From NCBI GenBank assembly GCA_030627265.1, contig DAOUSK010000005.1, forward strand, positions 1 to 44,258: 44,258 nucleotides of DNA. The letters are read 5' to 3'. Below are positions 28,132-37,600 of this stretch, one piece after another. The stretch is from Methylococcaceae bacterium (lineage in GTDB: Bacteria; Pseudomonadota; Gammaproteobacteria; Methylococcales; Methylomonadaceae). The position numbers and the translations under genes are program-made. How positions within the stretch are numbered: position 1 is the first letter of the stretch; every line of letters begins with the position of its first letter. Under the pieces are notes generated by a model, which worked only from the letters and a program-made list of their open reading frames with translations, did not search any database and had not been told where the DNA came from.

Positions 28132-29790
28132 TCACTGGGGTCTTAATAAGCGAAAACCCACATAACTAAATTTATCTTCTGGGTTAGACCGATAACGTGC
28201 CGCTGTACGCCCCAACTCACCCATGCTAAACCAACCGCCACCACGGACAACACGGCTAGACCCTGTTGCTGCACCTTGCGGATCATTTTTCGGGCTATCT
28301 TCGTAGTACCCATGTTGATACCAATCGCCCCCCCATTCCGCGACATTCCCCGTCATATCATGCAAACCAAATGCATTGGCTTGTTTTTCACCAACCGCAT
28401 GCGCCTTATTATTAGAATTATCATCATACCAAGCAACATTAGCAATCGAATCCCCACCACAGTACTGTTGGTTTTTCTTGGCTCTGCATGCATATTCCCA
28501 CTCAGCTTCCGTTGGCAAGCGGTATTTTAATCCTGTTTCCTCATTTAATTGCTTAATGAAGCTTTGCACATCATCCCAACTGACACCTTCTACAGGGTTA
28601 TTCGCTGCTTTAAATTTTGCAGGATTATTGCCCATTACTTTTTGCCATTGTGCCTGAGTGACCTCGTATTTTCCTATTTCATAATCCTGACTGATGCAGA
28701 CGTGGTGCTTAGGCACTTCATCACTTAATTCTTCATCGCCGCCCATTTGAAAGCAAGCCGATTGAATTTTAACTAATTCCATATTTAAGAAGGCATCTTT
28801 TACCACCGACTGCTGCTTATTATTTTTTTGCACTGCTTTTTGAGGTGCCTTTACTTTTTCTATCGACTTTTTTTTCTGCTTTGACTGATCTTTGTATTGT
28901 TGTAATTTTAAATTAGCTAAAGCAACATAATTTCCTTTAGGGTACTGCTTTAAATAACTTCTAAAAAAGCTAGCTTGCGTTTCGCTTTGAATACTTGCCC
29001 AAAAAATATTTTCACTATTTTTAGAGCCGTCTTCTACTTTTTTTAATTTACTTTTAGAGAAATAAAAATCACCCAAAATAACACCCGATTGCCACGGTAG
29101 CTGTCTTTTACCTGAGTCATTAAATACTTTATTAGCGGTAATTTTAAATACTTTTTCAACCGGCTGATGCGATTGCTCTATTGCCTTTAATAAGTGCTGC
29201 GTAAATAAACCATTTCTACCTGCGCCATCCGCCGCCACATCCCCCGGTGAAGTTGCATAAAGGATTAAAGAGCCTTTAGGCGGATCAATGCGCGCCAAAC
29301 CTTTACTGGCAGAACGAAAGCTTCTTGCATAAGGATTATTACGACAAGCATCCAAAATAATCAAATTTAAGTTATTTCCCGATGCCTCCATGCCCCCCAT
29401 GACTCTTCCTGAATCAACACCTTCATAAGGTACATCCGCTTCACTTTGAATATTAGCACCAATAGGGATTAGAAAATTATGCCCATCCACTTCTATTCCA
29501 TGCCCAGCAAAAAAGAATAAACCCATCGAGTCTTTTTCCATCAACTGCTTAGTAAATTCGTTAATACCTGACTTCATTTCACGCTGAGTTGCATTGGTTA
29601 AAATACTAACGGTAAAGCCTTTTTTCTTTAATAAAGCCGCCATATCTTGTGCATCATTAACTGGATTCCTTAAATCACCAATTTCTTTTCCGTAGAGACT
29701 ATTACCAATCACTAATGCATAACGCTTTGCATATACAGCACTTGTAGAAAAAAATAAGGCTAAAGAAGTGAGCAATATAAATTGTCGCAT
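28132..29790 (-). CDS. exported caspase-like (C14) / formylglycine-generating-enzyme-fold fusion protein
   Basis: signal peptide; FFFAGHGIEVDG and LIILDACRNNP dyad; FGE fold (EVTQAQWQKVMG, YRLPTEAEWEYACR, MTGNVAEW, RVVRGGGW, VGFRLLRP). Confidence 0.92.
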   Translation of the reverse strand: MRQFILLTSLALFFSTSAVYAKRYALVIGNSLYGKEIGDLRNPVNDAQDMAALLKKKGFTVSILTNATQREMKSGINEFTKQLMEKDSMGLFFFAGHGIEVDGHNFLIPIGANIQSEADVPYEGVDSGRVMGGMEASGNNLNLIILDACRNNPYARSFRSASKGLARIDPPKGSLILYATSPGDVAADGAGRNGLFTQHLLKAIEQSHQPVEKVFKITANKVFNDSGKRQLPWQSGVILGDFYFSKSKLKKVEDGSKNSENIFWASIQSETQASFFRSYLKQYPKGNYVALANLKLQQYKDQSKQKKKSIEKVKAPQKAVQKNNKQQSVVKDAFLNMELVKIQSACFQMGGDEELSDEVPKHHVCISQDYEIGKYEVTQAQWQKVMGNNPAKFKAANNPVEGVSWDDVQSFIKQLNEETGLKYRLPTEAEWEYACRAKKNQQYCGGDSIANVAWYDDNSNNKAHAVGEKQANAFGLHDMTGNVAEWGGDWYQHGYYEDSPKNDPQGAATGSSRVVRGGGWFSMGELGRTAARYRSNPEDKFSYVGFRLLRPQ

Positions 29791-29860
29791 AATTAAAATC
29801 AGGGCTAAAAGTTAAGAAACTTAGTTTTTATACGGACATTTTAGCAGAATACATATAGGG

Positions 29861-29890
29861 CCTTGAGAAAATAACGACGTATTTTCAAGG
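29861..29890. repeat. hairpin CCTTGAGAAAATA-ACGA-(CG)TATTTTCAAGG
   Basis: near-perfect inverted repeat in the caspase-grxD intergenic region. Confidence 0.5.
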
Positions 29891-30046
29891 AGTCGGTGGG
29901 GCTTATACTTTAGGTTTAGCCAAAACCCACTTAATGGTGAAATTATTTATGCTGAAAAACAGATAACGACAAATAAAGAAAATAAAAGCTCACCAGTAAT
30001 ATCACCGGATAAACCTATGATTGAAATCAGGGGTTAACAAGATAAT

Positions 30047-30088
30047 AAATTCCCTCCAAACAAGAAATTTGCAGGGAATTTAGATTTT
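30047..30088 (-). terminator. terminator-like hairpin after grxD
   Basis: AAATTCCCT...AGGGAATTT inverted repeat directly after the stop. Confidence 0.55.
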
Positions 30089-30412
30089 TTACGCTTTTAC
30101 ACAGTCAACAGACGCTAACATAGTTTGTAATTCACCTTTATTATATAAATCCATAATAATATCGCAGCCACCGACTAACTCACTATTAATATATAACTGA
30201 GGATAAGTTGGCCATTGTGAATATTCTTTTAATGCTTCACGCACATCAGAATCTTCAAAAATATTAAATGACGCATACTCTGCATTACAAGCACGCATGA
30301 CTTGCGCAACCTGCCCAGAAAATCCACACTGAGGAAAATCAGGGGTTCCCTTCATAAACAATACAACTTTATGACACCCTAACTGCTCTTTAATTCTTTC
30401 TATAACATCCAT
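30089..30412 (-). CDS. grxD: monothiol glutaredoxin Grx4
   Basis: KGTPDFPQCGFSGQ CGFS active site. Confidence 0.95.
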   Translation of the reverse strand: MDVIERIKEQLGCHKVVLFMKGTPDFPQCGFSGQVAQVMRACNAEYASFNIFEDSDVREALKEYSQWPTYPQLYINSELVGGCDIIMDLYNKGELQTMLASVDCVKA

Positions 30413-30581
30413 AACTCTACCTCTTTTGTAAGCTTAAAAATAAATACCTAGTAATCTTATCAAGATTTATCTAACAAACAAACTATTGCTGTAAATTCAT
30501 TTTTTTCTTGCTCATTAAATATTACCTCCCTATAATCAGCGCTTTTTTAAAAAAGAGTTTAGGGGATGTTTCCTTATTTCT

Positions 30582-31754
30582 ATGTCTAGTCATATCATGC
30601 CTACCTATGGGCGATTACCCGTTACTTTCACCAAAGGTGAAGGCGCGTGGTTATGGGACCAAAACAATAAACGCTACCTAGATGCTTTATCCGGCATTGC
30701 TGTCTGTAATTTAGGGCACGCTCACCCTGCCATACATGAGGCCATATCTAAACAAAGCCAGACCTTATTACACACCTCTAATTTATACGGCATAGAACCG
30801 CAAGAACAATTAGCGACACAGCTGTGCCAGTTAAGCGGTATGGATAATGCTTTTTTCTGCAATTCAGGTGCCGAAGCAAACGAAGCCGCTATAAAAATAG
30901 CCCGCCTTTATGGCCATGAAAAAGGCATAGAAAACCCCGCTATTTTAGTCATGAAGCAAAGCTTTCATGGCCGCACCATGGGAACCTTATCGGCAACAGG
31001 AAACCCAAAAATACAAGAAGGATTTAGCCCGTTATTATCTGGTTTTATTCATGTTAATTTTAATGACATTAAGGCAATCAAAAACACATTAAAATTGCAC
31101 AATAATATTGTTGCACTCTTTTTGGAGCCTATTCAGGGTGAAGGCGGAGTCAACATCCCAGCCAATAATTACTTAAATGAAGTCCGCGCAGTTTGCGATC
31201 AAAACGATCTATTAATGATGTTAGATGAAGTTCAAACCGGCATTGCCAGAACGGGCGCTTGGTTTGCTTTTCAGCACAATAATATTACCCCAGATGTCTG
31301 CACTCTTGCTAAAGCACTAGGCAACGGTGTACCTATTGGTGCTTGTTTGGCGCGCGGTAAGGCGGCTCATTTATTAACCGCCGGTAAGCATGGCTCCACA
31401 TTTGGCGGTAATTTTTTAGCCAGCAGTGCAGCATTAGCAGTTTTAAAGACTATTAAAGAACAAGATATTTGCCAACAAGCTTTTGATAAAGGCTTACTCA
31501 TCAACCAGAAACTAAGCACTGCTTTAAAAAACAATGAGCACTTAGTTGATATTCGTAATAAAGGCATGATGATCGGCATAGAGTTAAATATGCCATGTAC
31601 ACAACTAGTTCAACTGGCTTTAGAGGCTGGCTTATTAATTAATGTAACCAATAATTCAACTATTCGCTTACTACCTCCACTTATTATCAATAGTGAGCAA
31701 ATAGACCTACTTGTCGATACCTTATCGAAGCTTATCGATCAGCACATACAATAA
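30582..31754 (+). CDS. argD: acetylornithine aminotransferase
   Basis: class III aminotransferase motifs; [26 protein letters not shown]; next to argF. Confidence 0.92.
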   Translation: MSSHIMPTYGRLPVTFTKGEGAWLWDQNNKRYLDALSGIAVCNLGHAHPAIHEAISKQSQTLLHTSNLYGIEPQEQLATQLCQLSGMDNAFFCNSGAEANEAAIKIARLYGHEKGIENPAILVMKQSFHGRTMGTLSATGNPKIQEGFSPLLSGFIHVNFNDIKAIKNTLKLHNNIVALFLEPIQGEGGVNIPANNYLNEVRAVCDQNDLLMMLDEVQTGIARTGAWFAFQHNNITPDVCTLAKALGNGVPIGACLARGKAAHLLTAGKHGSTFGGNFLASSAALAVLKTIKEQDICQQAFDKGLLINQKLSTALKNNEHLVDIRNKGMMIGIELNMPCTQLVQLALEAGLLINVTNNSTIRLLPPLIINSEQIDLLVDTLSKLIDQHIQ

Positions 31755-31767
31755 TAAAAACAATAAA

Positions 31768-32667
31768 ATGAACCCTAGACACTTTATCAGCTTACTAGAC
31801 CTTTCTAGTGATGAATTCCGCGCTTTAATTCAGCGAGCAATTGATCTAAAAAACAATCGCAACCCTGACTTCACCCCTCTTAAAGGGCAAGCCTTAGCCA
31901 TGATTTTTGAGAAATCTTCAACCAGAACTCGCATCTCTTTTGAAACGGGAATGACTCATTTTGGTGGTAGCGCCATATTCTTATCACCCCGAGATACGCA
32001 ACTTGGGCGCGGAGAGCCCATTAGCGATAGCGCTAAAGTCATTTCCAGCATGGTAGATGGTATTATGCTTCGTACTAACGACCACGCCACTGTCACTGAA
32101 TTTGCTAAACATTCAAGTGTTCCTGTTATCAACGGCCTAACCGATTTATTACACCCTTGTCAGTTACTTGCTGATATGCAAACCTATTTTGAGCATCGCG
32201 GTGACATCAAAGGCAAAACCGTTACTTGGATTGGTGATGGTAATAACATGTGCCATTCTTATGTTAATGCAGCCATACGCTTAGGCTTTAATTTAAATAT
32301 TGCTAGCCCTGAAGGCTACTTACCTGATGCGGAAATAGTCAAATCAGCAGGCGAGCAAGTCAAACTATTCGACAATACTTTAGATGCATCGGAAAAATCA
32401 GACCTTATTGTCACCGATGTTTGGGCAAGCATGGGGCAAGAAGAAGAGCAGCAACTACGTGAAATTGCCTTTAAAGATTTCCAAGTAACACAAACGTTAA
32501 TGGATGTAGCCAACCCAGATGCATTATTTATGCACTGCCTACCTGCGCACAGAGGCGAAGAAGTCACATCAGAAGTGATTGACGGTAAACAAAGTGTTAT
32601 TTTCAATGAAGCAGAAAATAGGCTACATGCACAAAAAGCGCTGTTAGAATTGCTAATGTGTGCGTAA
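31768..32667 (+). CDS. argF: ornithine carbamoyltransferase
   Basis: [39 protein letters not shown]; start chosen at ATG 31768. Confidence 0.95.
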   Translation: MNPRHFISLLDLSSDEFRALIQRAIDLKNNRNPDFTPLKGQALAMIFEKSSTRTRISFETGMTHFGGSAIFLSPRDTQLGRGEPISDSAKVISSMVDGIMLRTNDHATVTEFAKHSSVPVINGLTDLLHPCQLLADMQTYFEHRGDIKGKTVTWIGDGNNMCHSYVNAAIRLGFNLNIASPEGYLPDAEIVKSAGEQVKLFDNTLDASEKSDLIVTDVWASMGQEEEQQLREIAFKDFQVTQTLMDVANPDALFMHCLPAHRGEEVTSEVIDGKQSVIFNEAENRLHAQKALLELLMCA

Positions 32668-32767
32668 CTTCGTAAACTGATAACTTTAATTCAGCAATGC
32701 TTACGAAAGCCTTGTAAATACCTGAGTTTTCAATACCCTTATCATCAATCATAAATTAGGATTTTTT

Positions 32768-33439
32768 GTGAAATATATTGCTTATTTTATTCTTACTCTA
32801 CTTAGTAGTAATGTCGCTTTTGCAAAGTCAGTTTATGTCACTGACACCATGAAATACACATTACGCAGTGGCCCGAATAGCACATATAAAGTGATTCGTA
32901 TGCTGCCTAGCGGTACCCGCCTTAAATTACTAGAAATAGATGAGGCAACAAGTTATAGCAAAGTGGAAACTAACTCTGGTGTCATTGGTTACATCCCAAG
33001 TCGTTTTACTCTTAAACAACCTATCAGCCGCTGGTTCTTAGAAAGAGCAAATAAAAAAATTGAGCAAATCGATGCTGAAAACAAACAATTAAAAGCTGAT
33101 TTATCTAGTTTACAATCTAACAATCAAACCTCCTTATCCAGCAATAAATCACTAGAAAAAGAGCGTAACCAGTTAGATAAAGAATTAAATGATTTACGTA
33201 AAACAGCCTCTAATGCAATTCAACTACAACGTCAGCGAAATGAACTACAAGAACGCGTTGTGCATGTTGAACGTGAATTACAGCAGTTAAAACGCAAAAA
33301 CCAAGCCTTAGAGGACAGTTCAAATCAAGATTGGTTTTTATATGGCGGCATCCTTTCTTTCCTTGGTATTTTCTTTGGTTTATTAATTCCAAAAATTCGT
33401 TGGCAACGTAGATCACAAAGCAACTGGGATACATTCTAA
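32768..33439 (+). CDS. SH3-domain periplasmic/membrane protein (YgiM-like, TIGR04211)
   Basis: signal peptide, SH3b, coiled coil, C-terminal TM. Confidence 0.85.
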   Translation: MKYIAYFILTLLSSNVAFAKSVYVTDTMKYTLRSGPNSTYKVIRMLPSGTRLKLLEIDEATSYSKVETNSGVIGYIPSRFTLKQPISRWFLERANKKIEQIDAENKQLKADLSSLQSNNQTSLSSNKSLEKERNQLDKELNDLRKTASNAIQLQRQRNELQERVVHVERELQQLKRKNQALEDSSNQDWFLYGGILSFLGIFFGLLIPKIRWQRRSQSNWDTF

Positions 33440-33483
33440 GAAGCGTGGGCTTATTGAATTCTCGTTCCTAAATACCTATTTCT

Positions 33484-33503
33484 CCCCTAATTCACCTTAG
33501 GGG
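33484..33503. terminator. CCCCTAA-TTCACC-TTAGGGG hairpin between the SH3 gene and ilvD
   Basis: perfect 7-bp inverted repeat in the intergenic region. Confidence 0.45.
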
Positions 33504-33537
33504 AACTTCTATTATTTTAAGAAAACAGCACAAAATC

Positions 33538-35223
33538 ATGGCAAACGATAAAAATACTCGACCTTTTTCCTCACAAGTTGTAGATGGTATGGAACGCGCA
33601 CCTAGCCGTGCAATGTTACACGCAGTAGGTTTTAGTAATGAAGATTTCAAAAAACCTCAAATAGGCATTGCCTCGACATGGAGCATGGTCACACCTTGCA
33701 ATATGCATATCAACAAATTAGCTGATGATGCGGCAGCGGGTGTTAATGCTGCTAATGGTAAAGCGGTTATTTTCAATACGATTACAATTTCTGATGGTAT
33801 CTCTATGGGTACTGAAGGAATGAAGTATTCATTAGTTTCTCGCGAAGTCATCGCCGACTCAATTGAAACGGTAGTCGGTTGCCAAGGCTTTGATGGTGTT
33901 CTTGCGATTGGTGGCTGTGATAAAAACATGCCGGGCTGCATGATTGCTATTTCACGTTTAGATCGCCCTGCTATTTTTGTTTATGGTGGAACCATTCTTC
34001 CAGGCTGCCATAAAGAGAAAAAATTAGATGTTGTTTCTGTTTTTGAAGCCGTTGGTGCACGTGCAAATAATCAAATTGACGATGAAGAATTAGCGGCAAT
34101 TGAAGCAAAAGCAATTCCTGGCGCGGGTTCTTGTGGTGGTATGTATACTGCAAATACTATGGCATCTGCTATTGAAGCACTTGGCATGAGTTTACCAGGT
34201 AGCTCGGCACAAGCGGCTGTTTCTGATGAAAAACGTCAAGACTGTCATCGTGCAGGTGAAGCTCTTTTAGAGTTAATCGCTAACGGCACCAAGCCTAGCG
34301 ATATTATGTCTAAAAAATCTTTTGAAAATGCGATTACCGTTATTATTGCTTTAGGTGGCTCAACCAATGCTGTTTTACATATGCTAGCAATGGCCAATGC
34401 AGCTAACATTGATTTACAACTAGAAGACTTCACTCGCATTGGCGCTAAAGTTCCCATGGTTGCTGATTTGAAACCAAGTGGCCGTTACCAAATGGCGGAA
34501 TTAATTGAAATTGGTGGCATTCAACCACTGATGAAGATTTTACTTGAGCGCGGGCTTTTACATGGTGATTGCTTAACAGTTACCGGTAAAACATTAGCAG
34601 AAAACCTCGCTTCAGTTAAGCCTTATCCAATTGATCAAGATATGATCTTACCTTTAGATCACCCTATTAAAAAAGACAGCCATTTGGTTATTTTACATGG
34701 TAACTTAGCGGCTGAAGGCTCTGTTGCAAAAATCACAGGTAAAGAAGGCCTACACTTTACGGGTACAGCTAAAGTTTACGATGCTGAAGAACAAGCATTA
34801 CAAGGTATTCTTAATGGTGACATCGTAAAGGGTGATGTTATTGTGATTCGCTATGAAGGCCCTCAAGGCGGCCCAGGTATGCGTGAAATGCTATCCCCTA
34901 CTTCTGCCATTATGGGCAAAGGTTTAGGTAAAGAGGTCGCATTAATTACCGATGGTCGCTTCTCTGGTGGAACACATGGCTTTGTTGTCGGGCATATCAC
35001 TCCAGAAGCACATGTAGGTGGTCCATTAGCCGTAGTGAACAATGGTGATAAAATTAGCATTGATGCTGAAGCAAGAACACTGACTTTACATGTAGAAGAT
35101 TCTGAAATTGCTGCACGTTTAGCAAAATGGCAACAACCTGCCCCTAAATATACACGTGGTGTTTTAGCTAAATACGCTAAATTAGTCAGCTCTGCTTCGA
35201 CTGGCGCAGTAACAGATAACTAA
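33538..35223 (+). CDS. ilvD: dihydroxy-acid dehydratase
   Basis: [27 protein letters not shown], full-length IlvD signature. Confidence 0.97.
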   Translation: MANDKNTRPFSSQVVDGMERAPSRAMLHAVGFSNEDFKKPQIGIASTWSMVTPCNMHINKLADDAAAGVNAANGKAVIFNTITISDGISMGTEGMKYSLVSREVIADSIETVVGCQGFDGVLAIGGCDKNMPGCMIAISRLDRPAIFVYGGTILPGCHKEKKLDVVSVFEAVGARANNQIDDEELAAIEAKAIPGAGSCGGMYTANTMASAIEALGMSLPGSSAQAAVSDEKRQDCHRAGEALLELIANGTKPSDIMSKKSFENAITVIIALGGSTNAVLHMLAMANAANIDLQLEDFTRIGAKVPMVADLKPSGRYQMAELIEIGGIQPLMKILLERGLLHGDCLTVTGKTLAENLASVKPYPIDQDMILPLDHPIKKDSHLVILHGNLAAEGSVAKITGKEGLHFTGTAKVYDAEEQALQGILNGDIVKGDVIVIRYEGPQGGPGMREMLSPTSAIMGKGLGKEVALITDGRFSGGTHGFVVGHITPEAHVGGPLAVVNNGDKISIDAEARTLTLHVEDSEIAARLAKWQQPAPKYTRGVLAKYAKLVSSASTGAVTDN

Positions 35224-35239
35224 GTATCTGTGCCCCCTC

Positions 35240-35484
35240 GTAGGCTGGATGAGCTTATCTAGCGTAGCGATGATAACGAAATCCGGCATTTTTGATATCA
35301 TGAGATGTCGGATTTCGTTTTTTAATGCTCCGCAATAAAAAATCTCATCCAACCTACGCAGAAAGCTGCGAAACCCATCAAACCAGGCACAACATGAATC
35401 ATCAGCCCTTGAGAATTAATAATCATGGGTTGGTGGGTTTCATTACGCACCAAAAATCCGGTGCTGCATTCTACCTACCCTACG
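35240..35484. repeat. nested REP/BIME-like palindromic block
   Basis: GTAGGCTGGATGAG (35240-35253) vs CTCATCCAACCTAC (35344-35357); inner ACGAAATCCGGCA vs TGTCGGATTTCGT; further GAAACCCATCA...TGGTGGGTTTC. Confidence 0.75.
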
Positions 35485-35562
35485 AATTTTCGTGTGTTGC
35501 CGGAATGCCCTTACTTTAATTCCCACCTCTGCTACGCCTACAGTTCCAACTCTATACAACCT

Positions 35563-36774
35563 TTAAAAATGATAGCTCAACTCCATTCTAAAGTGGCTAT
35601 CTTGTCGTAAAAAATACGCAGGATCCTTTGGAGGCGCTCCATTAAAAAAGCGAGCTTCTATCTCAAATTTAAAGCTATCAAAAAACCGTCGACTGGCTTC
35701 AATATTATAAAACTGCGCGCCACTCACTCTATCGACCATTACACCCGCTAATAACTGACTGTCTTGAATATCATTTAAAGCCAATCGCGAGCCAATAAAA
35801 AAATCATCTTGGGTTAAACTAGGTGCAGTCGTTCCTCGGCTATCATATAAATACTCTGATAATAAACCGATATCTATGCCACTACTCAGTATATTGAAAA
35901 ACGTATATTCAAAGCCTACCGTGCTTGCAAAAGCCGTTTCGGTATTACTGACACGTACAATCGCTTCCCACTTTAAAAGCAGGCTATCTAAGGTTGCTTG
36001 AATATCTAAACCTGTTTGATTAATATTTTGATAATAGGGGATTAAGTTAACAGCGCCGCTATCAGCCGTTTTTAATAAAAAAACAGGGTCACGACTGGTT
36101 CCATAAAAGTGAGATAAACCCATATCCCAATCTCCCATGGAATGCGCCCAACGTACTGCATAAGCCACTTGGCGCTGATAGCCATTTTTATCATATTCAG
36201 CCAAATGCCCACTAACGGCAAGTTCTGGGCGTAAACGCCCTTCTTCACCGGCATAAGTGCGTGGTCTAAAGCCAGGCAAGATAAATAAATCAACCGTACC
36301 CCAGTCTTGAATTAAAGCTAAATTCATCATTGGCTGGCCTAACTTATCTTCACCATCCGCATTTTCCACCGTATCACGCTGATTAATCACATCAACTAGG
36401 TGATTAGATTCCGTAACCCCCCAAAAGACTTTACGAATACCTAAGCGTAACTCCCAAGTATCCGCTGCTTTTAACCAAGTTAATTCCCGTATATCAAAAT
36501 GGGTACGATTACTATCATGTTGCGAACCTCTAAAGTAAGGCACAAAAGCAAAGCTTTGCGTGCCATTGTCCCACTCATGGTATAACTCAGCTTCAATAAC
36601 CCCTGAGATATAGTGCTGATGCTGCTCTTTATATAAAGGTTCTTGAATAAAAGCGAGGCTCTCTAATCCCACATAACCTGATAGTTCCCATGCACTTAAT
36701 AAAGAAGAATAAATAAGCCCAAAAAACAGGAAAAAAGAGTAAATAATGCAGCGCTTTAGTCTGCACAAAATCAT
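35563..36774 (-). CDS. outer-membrane beta-barrel protein (DUF1302-like)
   Basis: signal peptide, alternating barrel strands, C-terminal YHF. Confidence 0.7.
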   Translation of the reverse strand: MILCRLKRCIIYSFFLFFGLIYSSLLSAWELSGYVGLESLAFIQEPLYKEQHQHYISGVIEAELYHEWDNGTQSFAFVPYFRGSQHDSNRTHFDIRELTWLKAADTWELRLGIRKVFWGVTESNHLVDVINQRDTVENADGEDKLGQPMMNLALIQDWGTVDLFILPGFRPRTYAGEEGRLRPELAVSGHLAEYDKNGYQRQVAYAVRWAHSMGDWDMGLSHFYGTSRDPVFLLKTADSGAVNLIPYYQNINQTGLDIQATLDSLLLKWEAIVRVSNTETAFASTVGFEYTFFNILSSGIDIGLLSEYLYDSRGTTAPSLTQDDFFIGSRLALNDIQDSQLLAGVMVDRVSGAQFYNIEASRRFFDSFKFEIEARFFNGAPPKDPAYFLRQDSHFRMELSYHF

Positions 36775-36776
36775 TA

Positions 36777-37586
36777 TTAACGTGATCTTTTCAAACTATT
36801 TTTATCAAATTGACGAGCCGTTAAGCCATTAGAAAATTTATAGTTATGCCAAAATAATTGTGTACTTTTTCCTGTTACATGGTTTGTCATCATCAAATCA
36901 TCAGCACGCCAGTACTTATCTAAATATTGCTGATAATTATTAAATGTCTGAGTTTTGAGTAAGGTATTTTTACGATCATAATAATCAATTTTTATGGGTA
37001 TATATCGCGCTTTATCAACCCAAACAATCGTGCGTGTATAACCTGAGTATTCATACTGAGGCTCATTTTCAATCACAAAACAGTCCATACTATCTAATAG
37101 CTCATCTCTTAAATAAGTATATTTATATTTTTCTAATTCAAATGAACTTAAATCTTCAAAAGCAATCTCACTGCCTAAAAAAGGGCCTGATTTATTGCTC
37201 GATGAAATACGTTTAACTCTTTTTAAAGCGGGTAAATACAGCCATTGCTCATCTGCATCTAAGGCATGTGTAAAACTTAAAAAAGCGGTTCCTTTAACAT
37301 CTCTAGGACTATTAAAAACACTTAAACTTTTATCACCATCGTCTTTAATTTCTAAAACTTTCATCGCTAATTTACGTCTATGCTCATCACCATTATTATT
37401 GGTGAGCACCATTTCTAAATCAGCTGTCATATCCTTCCAGCCAGTATTGCGAAATTTAACTTCTTGCATAATTTCTATGCCAGTCTGTAATTCTGCCATA
37501 CAGATAGAAGCAATCATGCTTAGACATAAACCCAATAAAACGTTCTTCATACTTATTTGTCCTAAATTTAAAATATTTACACTCAT
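36777..37586 (-). CDS. LolA-like outer-membrane lipoprotein-sorting protein (start possibly 37550)
   Basis: KVLEIKDDGDKSLSVFNSPRDVKGTAFL...WLYLPALKRVKRISSSNKSGPFLGSEIAFEDL. Confidence 0.85.
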   Translation of the reverse strand: MSVNILNLGQISMKNVLLGLCLSMIASICMAELQTGIEIMQEVKFRNTGWKDMTADLEMVLTNNNGDEHRRKLAMKVLEIKDDGDKSLSVFNSPRDVKGTAFLSFTHALDADEQWLYLPALKRVKRISSSNKSGPFLGSEIAFEDLSSFELEKYKYTYLRDELLDSMDCFVIENEPQYEYSGYTRTIVWVDKARYIPIKIDYYDRKNTLLKTQTFNNYQQYLDKYWRADDLMMTNHVTGKSTQLFWHNYKFSNGLTARQFDKNSLKRSR

Positions 37587-37600
37587 GATAAAAAAAAATC

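Noticed and set aside
28132-28300. Diversity-generating retroelement variable region at the 3' end of the caspase-FGE gene
   Set aside because: No reverse transcriptase and no template repeat seen in this window; kept only as a check in the related finding.
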